A DNA stretch of 64,000 nt from Parafrigoribacterium_A soli (GCF_040227235.1 NZ_JBELNZ010000002.1:372001-436000); one strand, 5' to 3'. Counted from the first letter of the stretch, positions 25,602 through 33,828 are shown. The notes: generated by a model not told the origin, from the sequence alone. Made by a program: numbers and translations.

Positions 25602-25607
25602 AGCATA
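25602..25607 (-). promoter_or_regulatory. -10 box for the TetR gene
   Basis: TATGCT on the minus strand ends six bases before the ATG. No Shine-Dalgarno sequence is seen, consistent with a leaderless transcript. Confidence 0.45.
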
Positions 25608-25690
25608 ACCGGGCCACGGTCAGACATCCGAGCGGGTCGACACGACCCCCATTAGGGGGTATATACACCTTTTTTGTCCCTTGCGCCACC

Positions 25691-25711
25691 CTATTGACGA
25701 ACGGTCAGTAG
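25691..25711. promoter_or_regulatory. TetR-type operator palindrome
   Basis: The half-sites CTATTGAC and GTCAGTAG are separated by five bases and match in seven of eight positions. The site lies between the TetR gene and the DUF6230 gene. It covers the -35 hexamer of the latter, so binding would block that promoter. Confidence 0.65.
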
Positions 25712-25722
25712 CGCCCTAGTTT
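25694..25722 (+). promoter_or_regulatory. promoter of the DUF6230 operon
   Basis: The -35 hexamer TTGACG (25694-25699) and the -10 hexamer TAGTTT (25717-25722) are spaced by 17 bases. Transcription would start about 65 bases before the ATG at 25795. Confidence 0.5.
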
Positions 25723-25794
25723 CGACTGAGAAGTGTGGTTAGTGGCAAGGCGCTCGCCCGGGTTCGCCGCTCCCACCTCGACGTAGGAGGACCG

Positions 25795-26391
25795 ATGAAG
25801 TTCCGAAAGCTCACCAACACCCACGCAGGCCGCATCGTGCTCGCCGCCGTTCCCGTCGCGGTCGCCGCGACGCTGATCATGGGCGGCGTCGCGAACGGTG
25901 CCGTGCCGGTGTCGTTCTCCGTCTCCGGCAGCCAGTTCCAGATCAGTGCTTCGCTGCTGGATGGCTCGGGGTTCTCGCAGTACGCCGGGGTCACCAATGA
26001 CACGGCAGGCAAGGCGCACCCGGTGGCCATCGCCAACATCCGCTCGGCGAAGCTCAGCAACCTATGCCAGTCGGTCGTCACCGACACCCCGCTCGGCAAG
26101 GTGGGCATGCTCATCACCGCGGGCGGCGGGGACAAGCCGGCCGAGGCATCCGACCTGCAGATCGGCATGACCGACCTCAAGGGTGACTCCAGCTTCGGCA
26201 ACATTCGTATCGGTGTCGACGCCTCAACGGTGAACACGAGCGCAAAGGGCGCCGCGGGCGACTTTGCACAGGATGCGGACACGATCAAGATCACCGGCCT
26301 GCAGCAGACCGCATGGAGCACCCAGGCCTCGGTCTTCACCCTGAACGGGATGCACGTGCAGCTCACCGACGGGTCGAAGGGGTGCTTCTGA
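25795..26391 (+). CDS. DUF6230 family secreted or membrane-anchored protein
   Basis: The protein has 198 residues. A basic start and one hydrophobic segment (IVLAAVPVAVAATLIMGGVA, about residues 14-33) precede a beta-rich domain with phrases such as SFSVSGSQFQISASLLDG, ADTIKITGLQQTAWST and TLNGMHVQLTDGSKGCF. DUF6230 proteins are actinobacterial, usually paired with DUF6114, and have no established function; some are mislabelled cholesterol esterase. No catalytic motif is visible. GGAGG five bases upstream fixes the ATG. It leads a three-gene operon facing a TetR regulator gene. Confidence 0.8.
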   Translation: MKFRKLTNTHAGRIVLAAVPVAVAATLIMGGVANGAVPVSFSVSGSQFQISASLLDGSGFSQYAGVTNDTAGKAHPVAIANIRSAKLSNLCQSVVTDTPLGKVGMLITAGGGDKPAEASDLQIGMTDLKGDSSFGNIRIGVDASTVNTSAKGAAGDFAQDADTIKITGLQQTAWSTQASVFTLNGMHVQLTDGSKGCF

Positions 26392-26441
26392 CTTCGTCGT
26401 CCGAGCGCGCGACGCACGACGGTGATAGAAGGGAAGAGCGC

Positions 26442-26861
26442 ATGAGCAGCACACGTTGGCCACGATTCGTTGCCTGGCGCCGCGAGCGCCCCTTCGTCGG
26501 CGGTTTGCTGACCATTCTCGCCGGTGTCGAGATGTTCTTCTCCGGCCAGTTGGACGTAGGGAACATCCACGTCCAGTTGGGCATTGAGGGCCTGCAGGCG
26601 ACGGTCATTCCGATCCTCCTCGTGGTGCTCGGCATCCTCGCGATGCTCATGCCCGTTCACCGCATCTTCTACGGCGTCATCGCGCTCGTGGTGTCGGTGT
26701 ATTCGCTCATCGGTGTGAACCTGGGCGGCTTCTTCATCGGGATGCTGCTCGGAGCGATCGGCGGAATTCTGACGGTGGCCTGGATGCCGAAGAACCGCGA
26801 ACAGGTCTCCGACGAGACGATCGTGGCGCAGCAGGTTGCCACGGGGACGAACGGATCGTGA
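26442..26861 (+). CDS. DUF6114 membrane protein
   Basis: The 139-residue protein has four hydrophobic segments, among them FVGGLLTILAGVEMFFSG, VIPILLVVLGILAMLM, GVIALVVSVYSLIGV and FIGMLLGAIGGILTVAW. A short polar C-terminus follows. This is the DUF6114 pattern. It follows the DUF6230 gene by 50 bases and overlaps the next gene by four bases (GTGA), so the three are made together. The function is unknown. Confidence 0.8.
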   Translation: MSSTRWPRFVAWRRERPFVGGLLTILAGVEMFFSGQLDVGNIHVQLGIEGLQATVIPILLVVLGILAMLMPVHRIFYGVIALVVSVYSLIGVNLGGFFIGMLLGAIGGILTVAWMPKNREQVSDETIVAQQVATGTNGS

Positions 26862-27565
26862 GCGACACGCGCACGCCTCGTCGCCTCACGTCTCGCGGGG
26901 TCGCGGCGGCGTGCCTCGCGTTCGCACTCACCGGAATCGGCGCCACTCCCGCGCCGGCGGCCGCGCCCGCGGCGCTCTGCATTCCCTTGTTCATGTCGTG
27001 CTCCTCTCCTTCGCCTTCTCCGTCTCCTTCGCCCTCCCCCTCGCCGCTGATTCCGCTTCCCAAGCCGGTACCGAATCCGCTGGGCGGGTCGACCGCGGCG
27101 CCAACGACTCCCGCACCCACGGCTCCAGCGACGCCCGCGCAACCGGATCAGGGCACCCCGATCTTCACGCTGCCGGCGGCACAACTCGGTGGTTCATCGA
27201 TCTCGTTCACCGGGTTGCAGTCCGTGAGCGTCGTGACGGTGCCGCTCATCGACGGCTCGCGAACACCCGTCATCAAGCTCGCCGCCGACGAGATCGTCAT
27301 CAAGGGCTTCATGCTTGACGTGCGCAAGGCAACAGGGCCCTCCCTCGTGTCGACCGCGGACCAGATGACCCTGCACGGGCACGTACAGGTCTACCTCGAC
27401 TCGGCCACAGCGACACTGCCGGACGGCACCGGCATCACCCTCGGAGCGGCGACTCCCCCGCCTGGCAACGAGCTTCCGCCGACACTGCTCAGGGTCAACC
27501 TCGGGCTTGTCGGCGTGACGGCGGACTCGATCTTCTTCAAGAACTCGCACCAGGAGATGAAGTAG
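26858..27565 (+). CDS. secreted Ser-Pro-rich protein of the DUF6230/DUF6114 operon
   Basis: The 235-residue protein starts with GTG overlapping the previous stop. A signal peptide (about residues 13-36, ending PAPAAAPAA) is followed by seven Ser-Pro pairs, a Pro/Thr/Ala linker to about residue 100, and a C-terminal beta-rich domain (FTGLQSVSVVTVPLIDGSRT, DQMTLHGHVQVYLDSATATL). The last domain has a style similar to the DUF6230 protein, so the two could be distant relatives or partners. It ends about 95 bases before the MFS gene. No known domain was recognised. Confidence 0.7.
   Translation: MSDTRTPRRLTSRGVAAACLAFALTGIGATPAPAAAPAALCIPLFMSCSSPSPSPSPSPSPSPLIPLPKPVPNPLGGSTAAPTTPAPTAPATPAQPDQGTPIFTLPAAQLGGSSISFTGLQSVSVVTVPLIDGSRTPVIKLAADEIVIKGFMLDVRKATGPSLVSTADQMTLHGHVQVYLDSATATLPDGTGITLGAATPPPGNELPPTLLRVNLGLVGVTADSIFFKNSHQEMK
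27005..27046 (+). repeat. six-base microsatellite encoding (Ser-Pro)7
   Basis: Seven consecutive TCN-CCN units code for Ser-Pro pairs in the linker of the secreted protein. Unit gain or loss would keep the frame, so linker length could vary between strains. Confidence 0.75.
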
Positions 27566-27608
27566 GCCGCTGCGGCCACTGGCAGCTGTCGCGGCGCTGC
27601 GTCGCCGC
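27565..27608 (+). terminator. paired hairpins after the DUF6230 operon
   Basis: The first, GGCCGC-T-GCGGCC, begins at the stop codon. The second has arms GCGGCG and CGCCGC with a six-base loop at 27591-27608. No T run follows either. They stand between the operon and the MFS gene. Confidence 0.35.
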
Positions 27609-27660
27609 ACCGTCGGCGCCGTGCGGTGTGCAAGAATCTCTGTAGCATGCTGGAAAACGA

Positions 27661-28932
27661 ATGAAGTTCGCGGCGCTGCGCGCTCCCTGGTACAAGGGAT
27701 ATCTGGCGGGCGGCTCCTTCCTGATGGCCGGAGACAACGCCGAACACGCCATCACCTACTGGGCCATGTGGCAGTACTTCCACTCCCCCCTGCTGGCTGG
27801 GTTCGCCGTGATCAGCCACTGGATCCCGCACCTCCTGGGAGGGATCGCGTTCGGGGCGTTGGCCGATCGCTATGACTGCAGGCGCATCATCCAGGTCGGA
27901 TGTGGGCTCTTCATGCTCGCCTCCGTCGGATGGGGCATCCTGCTGCTGACCGAAACGCTGCAACCGTGGCACTGCCTCGTGCTTCTCCTGTTGCATGGCC
28001 TGGCAAGCGCAGTCTGGCGGCAGGCAGACGGTGTCATGATCTTCGATCTGGTGGGTCGCGATGTTGTGCCCAGCGGCGTGCGACTGATGTCGACCGGGCT
28101 CAGCCTCGGGCAGTTCGTCGGGCCGGCATTCGGAGCGGCCATGCTGTTCGTGGTCGGTGCTCCGACGGGAATGTTCATCAACGTCGCGCTTTACCTGCCG
28201 TTCATGATCTACCTCTTCATCGTGCCCGTCGACGGGCACCGCCAGAAGGATCAGCCGTCACGGCGGATCTCCTTCTCTACGGTGCTGGGAGTGCTGCGCG
28301 ACCTGCCCAAGTACCCGTCGATCCTCGTGGTGATCGTGCTGCAGGGTGCGGTAGGCCTGCTGATCGGCACCGCGCTCATGCCGTTGTTTCCCGAATTCGG
28401 GGCGCTGCTCGGGCAGGATGACTCCGGCCTCGGCTACGGCGCCCTGATTGTGGCGATGTCGTTTGGCGCGGTGGTCGGCGGAATCTCACTCGAGGCCATC
28501 GGTCGCGTACGCGCCAGTACGCGTCTCGCGATCGTCAGCACCCTGGTGATGGCGATCGCTTATGTGACCTTCGCGCAGTCGCGCAATTACGCACTCAGCC
28601 TCGTCGTGCTCGTCATCGCCGGGCTCGCCAGCCTCGTGTCGGACTCCACGAGCCTGACCGTCGTGCAGCTCGCCGCACCCGATGACCGACGCGGCAGCTT
28701 CATCGGTGCCTATGCGATGACCAGCATGGGATTCCGTGTGGGGAGCGGAATCGTCATCGGCGTTCTCGGCGGCCTGATGGGCGTGACCGGAGCGATCACG
28801 CTCGCGGGCAGCATCCTCGTGGTCGTCGCCCTTCTTCTGCTGGCGACCGTGTTCGCCGCGCTGCGACGCCAGCGCTCCCGGATCGACCCGGATGTGAACG
28901 TCGCCCTCGACGGCGAAGTCAGGGCCGACTGA
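27661..28932 (+). CDS. MFS transporter
   Basis: The 423-residue membrane protein has about 12 predicted helices. The loop motif FGALADRYDCRRIIQVG between helices 2 and 3 is the major facilitator signature. The central loop (residues about 190-215) is polar, and the tail RRQRSRIDPDVNVALDGE is cytoplasmic. It resembles the drug-exporter and enterobactin-exporter-like branch (MFS_3). The substrate is unknown. The ATG has only a weak upstream site. It ends three bases before the convergent hypothetical gene. Confidence 0.85.
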   Translation: MKFAALRAPWYKGYLAGGSFLMAGDNAEHAITYWAMWQYFHSPLLAGFAVISHWIPHLLGGIAFGALADRYDCRRIIQVGCGLFMLASVGWGILLLTETLQPWHCLVLLLLHGLASAVWRQADGVMIFDLVGRDVVPSGVRLMSTGLSLGQFVGPAFGAAMLFVVGAPTGMFINVALYLPFMIYLFIVPVDGHRQKDQPSRRISFSTVLGVLRDLPKYPSILVVIVLQGAVGLLIGTALMPLFPEFGALLGQDDSGLGYGALIVAMSFGAVVGGISLEAIGRVRASTRLAIVSTLVMAIAYVTFAQSRNYALSLVVLVIAGLASLVSDSTSLTVVQLAAPDDRRGSFIGAYAMTSMGFRVGSGIVIGVLGGLMGVTGAITLAGSILVVVALLLLATVFAALRRQRSRIDPDVNVALDGEVRAD

Positions 28933-28935
28933 GCA

Positions 28936-29289
28936 CTACGCGTAATACGGCTCGTAGCTGGGCCGCTGCAGTGCCTCGAGCTCGGCCGGAGTGAAGGCGT
29001 GGCCTTGCGGTGCGCCCAGGGCATGAGACTTGGCACGGATCACGCCCATTGCCTCGACATCAAAGAGCTCACCCGGCTCGCTTCGCTCGTCAGACGAAAT
29101 CACGGCCAGCCCCATGCGCCAGCCGACGATCAGTTGCACGCGCCAAATAGCGCCATGGTCTCCGACGAAGGGAACATCGACGATGTCGACATCCTGCCTC
29201 CGCGTCAGGGCCAGGCTGTACTTCAACACGCCATCCGCTATGTCGCTACCCGTAACGTACTCGGCGTTAGGGAGTGTGAGAGTCTTCAC
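28936..29289 (-). CDS. conserved hypothetical protein
   Basis: The 117-residue soluble protein starts at the GTG that follows GGAGG by six bases; a longer frame to 29307 is less likely. It has an acidic and mixed alpha/beta character with phrases such as YVTGSDIADGVLKYSLALTR and PYYA at the C-terminus. No signal peptide, membrane segment or known motif was found. I do not recognise the family. Confidence 0.6.
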   Translation of the reverse strand: MKTLTLPNAEYVTGSDIADGVLKYSLALTRRQDVDIVDVPFVGDHGAIWRVQLIVGWRMGLAVISSDERSEPGELFDVEAMGVIRAKSHALGAPQGHAFTPAELEALQRPSYEPYYA

Positions 29290-29365
29290 GTCCGCCTCCG
29301 GTCGCACTATGGTTCGAGCGTCACCGGGGTCAGGGGCGAGACATTCAGTCTACGCGCGCCACACC

Positions 29366-30109
29366 CTATTGCTTCGGGTTCGCGTCGCTCTCACCGTCTA
29401 TGCTCAGGCTCATGTCGACGAGCCGAGCGGCGACATGGCTGACCGGGAGCTGGTGCGCCCTCGCGTAGTTGCGAATGAGGGTGAAGGCCTCGTCGATCGG
29501 AACCTTCTGGGTGAACGCGACCACGCCCTTCGCCTGTTCGATCACGATGCGCCTGTCAAGTGCGGCCTGCAACTGATCGGCGAGCACAGTGCTTTCACGC
29601 ACCGTTCGCTCATGCAGGATGCCGATGGTCGCGACGTCAGCGAAAGCCTGCGCTGCGGTCGCATCTTCGGGCTGCAACTCGCCGATCGACTCGCCCAAGA
29701 GGTTCAGTGTGCCGATCGTCGTGTCCCGGAGGCGGAGGGGAATGGCATGCACGGAAGCAAAACCCTGTCGCAGGGCACTGTCACGGAAACGCGACCATCG
29801 ATCGGGCGCCCTCGTGATGTCTGGCACCGATACAACCTGTCCGGAGTGAAAGCTCTCGATACAGGGTCCGGCCTCCGCCCCGAGCTGCATCGTTTCGACC
29901 AGTCGGCTCGCCTCGCTCGTCGAAGCGATGACTTCGAGCTGGCCCGCGGAATCCGCGAGAAGGATTCCGGCGGCCTCGGTGTCGAGAAGATCCTTGCACG
30001 TGTCGACCAGCAACTGGAGCAGGTCCACGACGTCGTAGTCCGCAACGAGGGTGTCTGCGAGCTTGGCGAAGGTCTCCAGGAGCTGACCCTCGCGGGCGGG
30101 ATCTTTCAT
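29366..30109 (-). CDS. GAF and ANTAR domain regulator (second of pair)
   Basis: The 247-residue protein has a GAF sensor domain (about residues 20-165, with AGPCIESFHSGQVVSVPDIT and SVHAIPLRLRDTTIGTLNLLG). A C-terminal ANTAR RNA-binding domain (about 180-235, LDRRIVIEQAKGVVAFTQKV) follows. ANTAR proteins bind paired hairpins in nascent RNA to prevent termination, or regulate through RNA. The gene overlaps the preceding GAF-ANTAR gene by four bases (ATGA), so they are co-translated and may form a heterodimer. The ligand is unknown. Confidence 0.85.
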   Translation of the reverse strand: MKDPAREGQLLETFAKLADTLVADYDVVDLLQLLVDTCKDLLDTEAAGILLADSAGQLEVIASTSEASRLVETMQLGAEAGPCIESFHSGQVVSVPDITRAPDRWSRFRDSALRQGFASVHAIPLRLRDTTIGTLNLLGESIGELQPEDATAAQAFADVATIGILHERTVRESTVLADQLQAALDRRIVIEQAKGVVAFTQKVPIDEAFTLIRNYARAHQLPVSHVAARLVDMSLSIDGESDANPKQ

Positions 30110-30819
30110 TCGGACACCTCGATCCCGGTCTCCCGGCGGGTGAATTCGAGCTTTCCGTCGATGATCTCCTGGGCGACCTCCATCATCGGACGCCCTGCCG
30201 CGAAAGCGTGGCCCTGAATGACCAGGCGCGCGTCATCGCCTGGGATGCGCAGTTGCGCAAGCACCATGCCGGTCGCCTGGTGAATGAGCCTGCGAGAGTG
30301 CGCGGTCCCTACGTCGTCGAAGTCGCCGCCCACGGTGTCGAGGGCGCGACGAAGCACGTGGCGTCCAACGGCGTTGGCCATCGTCGCTGCCTGTTCCGTC
30401 TGCGCGGTGTCGAGAGTCGTGGCTCCGATCGAGTACAGGTCGACCGCACCGATCTTGAGCGGGCCCACCACAAGCGGGAAGGCGAACAGCGACGCAACCT
30501 CGCACTCGAGAATGGCCGCGGAGAACGCGGGCCATCTCCCTCGGCTGGCACGGATGTCGGGCATCAGGACGGGGCGCCCCTGATTCATTGCGTCCCAGCA
30601 GGGGCCCTCCCCCAGATCGAACTGGAGTTCGTCGACGCGCAGTGCGAGGTCGTCGCTCGCCGACACGGTCTCGCTTCCGAGCAGTTTGCCAACGGTTGAT
30701 ACCGCCGCGCCGGATACCGGCAACAGGGCGAGAAACGGCTGGTAGAAGTTCGCAGGCTCCTGCGCCGAACGCTCCAGAGCGTCCAGAGCTGCGGCCAGAT
30801 GCGGATCGCTCATCGTCAC
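30106..30819 (-). CDS. GAF and ANTAR domain regulator (first of pair)
   Basis: The 237-residue protein has a GAF domain (about residues 20-165, LGEGPCWDAMNQGRPVLMPD and FPLVVGPLKIGAVDLYS) and an ANTAR-like C-terminus (SRRLIHQATGMVLAQLRIPG). The conserved AKG of ANTAR is ATG here. A strong AAGGAGG site precedes the GTG at 30819. It is probably the promoter-proximal gene of the pair. Target RNA is unknown and need not be nearby. Confidence 0.82.
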   Translation of the reverse strand: MTMSDPHLAAALDALERSAQEPANFYQPFLALLPVSGAAVSTVGKLLGSETVSASDDLALRVDELQFDLGEGPCWDAMNQGRPVLMPDIRASRGRWPAFSAAILECEVASLFAFPLVVGPLKIGAVDLYSIGATTLDTAQTEQAATMANAVGRHVLRRALDTVGGDFDDVGTAHSRRLIHQATGMVLAQLRIPGDDARLVIQGHAFAAGRPMMEVAQEIIDGKLEFTRRETGIEVSE

Positions 30820-30927
30820 CCCTTCCTCCTTAAAACGCTAGCGCGTCATCGCGCTCACTCCAAGCGAGGTGCCTCGACGAGACCGTGGCAACTCGTGCTC
30901 GGCAGCTCGCCGGCGGCGCGGGCAGTA

Positions 30928-31848
30928 TCAGGGTCTAAGCGCGCCGATTGCTGTCGCCGTCGCTTGGACGATGAGGGCATCGTCGTACTGGGCATTGCGG
31001 TCGGCGCTGCTCGACATCACGACGAGCACAATCGGTGCGCCCGTGGCTGGCCAGATCACGGCGATGTCGTTGCGCGTGCCGTAGCCGCCCGAGCCGCTCT
31101 TGTCTGCGACCTTCCATCCCGACTGCACCCCGGCACGAATCAGGCCACCGCCGGTCGTGTTGGCCATCATCCATGCCGTGAGTGCGGCCCGATCGTCTGC
31201 CGCGAGGGCGCGACCGATCAGCAGCGATTCCAGATCCCTCGCGAGCGCCTCCGGCGTGCTGGTGTCGCGGATGTCCCCGGGCGAGGCTTCGTTGAGCTCG
31301 GGCTCCTTGCGGTCGACGTGTGTGATGCCATCGCCCGCCCGCTTCAACCAGGCGCCCAGACCGGACGGACCCCCGATGTGTTCGAAGATCAGATTGGCCG
31401 CCGTGTTGTCGCTATACCGAAGGGCGGCATCCGTCAGTTCGCGCAGGGTCATCCCACTGCCCAGCCGCTGCGTCGTGATGGGTGAATGCGCGAGCAGATC
31501 GGCCTTGTCGAAGCGCACGAGTGTGTCCAACTGCTGCTCCGTGGTCTGATTGAGCAGCATTGCGGCGGCGAGCACCTTGATCGTGGAGGCGTAGGCGAAG
31601 CGCTCATCACCGCGATAGCCAAGAGCGAGGCCGCTTCCGGTGTCGAGAGCGTAGACACCCAGCCGCACGTCGAATTGAGCTTCCAAAGCGCGGAACTGCG
31701 GGTTCGCAGATGGCGCCTGGCGGGTCGGTGATGGGGTGGCGAATGGATGCGCCCGCACGGTTAGGGTGCTCGCGCAGCCAACGAGCGCCATGACGGCGAG
31801 GGCAACGAGTGCAGCACGCGCGAGGCGTGATGAGCGGTGTTCCATCAT
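30928..31848 (-). CDS. class A beta-lactamase, probable lipoprotein
   Basis: This 306-residue serine beta-lactamase has all key residues: S-x-x-K as STIK (about residues 89-92), SDN as RYSDNTAAN, the general-base glutamate in EPELNEA, and the KTG-like box as DKSGSGGYG. The N-terminus has a lipoprotein signal with the lipobox LVGC (about residues 22-25), so the enzyme should be anchored outside the membrane. It would hydrolyse penicillins and perhaps cephalosporins. The spectrum cannot be told from sequence. No repressor or sensor genes of the BlaI/BlaR type are adjacent. The ribosome site is weak. Confidence 0.92.
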   Translation of the reverse strand: MMEHRSSRLARAALVALAVMALVGCASTLTVRAHPFATPSPTRQAPSANPQFRALEAQFDVRLGVYALDTGSGLALGYRGDERFAYASTIKVLAAAMLLNQTTEQQLDTLVRFDKADLLAHSPITTQRLGSGMTLRELTDAALRYSDNTAANLIFEHIGGPSGLGAWLKRAGDGITHVDRKEPELNEASPGDIRDTSTPEALARDLESLLIGRALAADDRAALTAWMMANTTGGGLIRAGVQSGWKVADKSGSGGYGTRNDIAVIWPATGAPIVLVVMSSSADRNAQYDDALIVQATATAIGALRP

Positions 31849-32029
31849 GTCGAGGCCTGGGGCAAGTGGTGCACGAACGGAAGGCTATCGCGATGCTGGG
31901 AGAGCTGGCTGCACGAGGCCGTCACGTCCGCCGGGCGAGACCAGCGCACCGCACTTCTCGGTGATTAGCATGGATTGATGACCGCGACCGTCGCATCCGG
32001 CCAGGTGGTCGCACAGATGGAGGTGCCTC

Positions 32030-32950
32030 ATGAAGGCAGTAGTAGTGACGGATAAGGCGGCGGGAACCGCGGGAATGACGCTGGAGGAGCGTCCTCAGCC
32101 CTCCCCCGCGATCAACGATGTAATCGTCGAGATACACGCGGCCGGGTACGTGCCGACCGAGATCGAGTGGCCATCGACCTGGGCGGATCGAGCGGGTCGC
32201 GATCGAACGCCATCCGTCCTGGGGCACGAGCTTGCCGGTGTGGTAGCGGCCCTCGGCTACGGGACGACGGGACTATCCGTGGGGCAGCGGGTGTTCGGCC
32301 TCTCCGACTGGCATCGGGACGGGACGCTCGCCGAGTATGTCGCCATCGAAGCGCGCAACCTCGCACCGCTGCCCGGCGACATCGACTTCACTGTGGGCGC
32401 AAGCCTGCCGATCTCGGGGCTCACGGCATGGCAGGGGCTGTTCGTGCACGGTCACCTTCAGTCGGGGCAGACGGTGCTCGCGCACGGCGCCGGCGGAGCT
32501 GTCGGATCCATGGTGGTGCAGTTGGCGCTCGAGGCGGGTGCGCACGTCATTGGCACGGGTCGAGCGCACGACCGGCAGAAGGTGCTCGACCTTGGTGCGC
32601 ACGAGTTCGTGGACCTCGGCGGTGACTCACTCGACGAGGTCGGCGCAGTCGATCTGGTGTTCGACGTCGTCGGTGGTGACATCCAGAAGCGGTCCGCGAG
32701 GTTGATCCGTCCTGGAGGAACGCTGGTGAGCGTGGTCGGCCCGGTCGAGTCGCGTCCGGCCGAGGGCGTGGCCATCGACTTTGTGGTCGAATCGAATCCG
32801 GCACAGCTCACCGAGATCGTTCAACGGGTGCGCGATGGACGTCTGCAGTCGAACATTGGCACTATCGCAAGTCTCGACGACGCCATCGCGGCACTCAACC
32901 CCACGAAGCGGCGCACCGGCAAGACGATCATCAGTATGCAGCAGCGATAG
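32030..32950 (+). CDS. MDR-family NADPH:quinone oxidoreductase-like enzyme
   Basis: The 306-residue zinc-less medium-chain dehydrogenase has a GroES-like N-terminal half (PSVLGHELAGVVAALGYGTT) and a Rossmann half with AHGAGGAVGSMVVQLA. It lacks the structural-zinc cysteines. Such enzymes reduce quinones or enones with NADPH. GGAGG before the ATG is well spaced. It stands alone, with a SRPBCC/ArsR pair downstream on the other strand. The substrate is unknown. Confidence 0.88.
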   Translation: MKAVVVTDKAAGTAGMTLEERPQPSPAINDVIVEIHAAGYVPTEIEWPSTWADRAGRDRTPSVLGHELAGVVAALGYGTTGLSVGQRVFGLSDWHRDGTLAEYVAIEARNLAPLPGDIDFTVGASLPISGLTAWQGLFVHGHLQSGQTVLAHGAGGAVGSMVVQLALEAGAHVIGTGRAHDRQKVLDLGAHEFVDLGGDSLDEVGAVDLVFDVVGGDIQKRSARLIRPGGTLVSVVGPVESRPAEGVAIDFVVESNPAQLTEIVQRVRDGRLQSNIGTIASLDDAIAALNPTKRRTGKTIISMQQR

Positions 32951-32998
32951 GGCCTCGAGCGGACGAGTCAGAACCTCCGGCACCTCGAGCATCGCACG

Positions 32999-33322
32999 CT
33001 AGTCCTCGACGTAGCGGCGCAGCCGTTCGAGCGCGTCGTCCCAGCGGCGCGAGGCATCGACGAGAGCCCTGCCGGTCGCTTCGAGCGCCTCGGGCCGCAG
33101 CTGCCAGATGCGCTCCCTCCCCCGCCGTTCGCTCGCGACGAGTCCGGCGCTCTCGAGGGTTCCGAGATGCCGAGCGATCGCCTGCCGCGTGATCGTCGTG
33201 TCGGCCGCCAGGCGCGCGAGCGAGGCCGGGCCACGCTCGCCGAGCCTCTCGACCAGGCCCACTCGAACCGGATCAGCGAGGGCGAGGATCGCGGGAGCCG
33301 CGTCCCGCAGCACGCTGGTCAC
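32999..33322 (-). CDS. ArsR-type winged-helix regulator
   Basis: The 107-residue regulator has the ArsR/SmtB-like helix-turn-helix ASLARLAADTTITRQAIARH (residues about 33-52) and a C-terminus with RRWDDALERLRRYVED. No metal-binding cysteines are present. Its GTG start overlaps the stop of the SRPBCC gene by four bases (GTGA). In most such pairs the regulator comes first; here it is second. The likely operator covers the ribosome site of the SRPBCC gene. Confidence 0.85.
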   Translation of the reverse strand: MTSVLRDAAPAILALADPVRVGLVERLGERGPASLARLAADTTITRQAIARHLGTLESAGLVASERRGRERIWQLRPEALEATGRALVDASRRWDDALERLRRYVED

Positions 33323-33804
33323 GCGGGCAGTTCGAGGTAGCGCGCTAGCAGCCGCCCCTGGTGTTCCCAGCCCTCGGCATTGTTCTCGCGACGCTGCGAC
33401 CTCACGTCGTCGGGCAGCTCGTCGAAGCCCTCCTCGGTCACCGTAACGGCGATGCCGGCCTCGGTCGGCGCAAGTTCAAAACTCACGCGCGTGAGTACGT
33501 CACTTTCCGGACCCGGGTGCCAGCGGAACGCGAACCGCACCATCGCCTCGATCGCGTCGACGTAGACCGTCACCGGCATGCCACTCATCGGTTCCTGCAG
33601 CGCAGCGGTCTCCTGGTCAACCTGGGTCGGGCGGATGCGGCCGGTAGCCACTTCGCCTGCGACGAAAGGGCCGTCAAACTCCGCGCCGAACCAATACCCA
33701 AACCGGCTCGAATCCGTGATCGCGGCCCAGACACGTTCGAGCGGAACGTCGAGCACGACGCGTTTCACGACGGCGTTCGACTCTGATCCTGTTGCTGAGT
33801 TCAT
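33319..33804 (-). CDS. SRPBCC/AHSA1-family protein
   Basis: The 161-residue protein of the START-like SRPBCC fold starts at the ATG with GGAGG nine bases upstream. Motifs are VLDVPLERVWAAITDSSRFGY, FRWHPGPESDVLTRVSFEL and EGFDELPDDVR. The fold makes a hydrophobic cavity that binds lipids or small aromatic molecules. It forms a two-gene operon with the ArsR-type regulator, a frequent pairing in actinobacteria. Ligand unknown. Confidence 0.87.
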   Translation of the reverse strand: MNSATGSESNAVVKRVVLDVPLERVWAAITDSSRFGYWFGAEFDGPFVAGEVATGRIRPTQVDQETAALQEPMSGMPVTVYVDAIEAMVRFAFRWHPGPESDVLTRVSFELAPTEAGIAVTVTEEGFDELPDDVRSQRRENNAEGWEHQGRLLARYLELPA

Positions 33805-33807
33805 AAT

Positions 33808-33828
33808 AGGCAACCTCCATGTTGCATA
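33808..33828. promoter_or_regulatory. inverted repeat over the ribosome site of the SRPBCC/ArsR operon
   Basis: GCAAC (33810-33814) and GTTGC (33821-33825) are perfect 5-base arms with six bases between, flanked by AT-rich steps. The spacer is the Shine-Dalgarno GGAGG of the SRPBCC gene on the minus strand. It is probably the autoregulatory operator of the ArsR-type protein. Confidence 0.5.
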
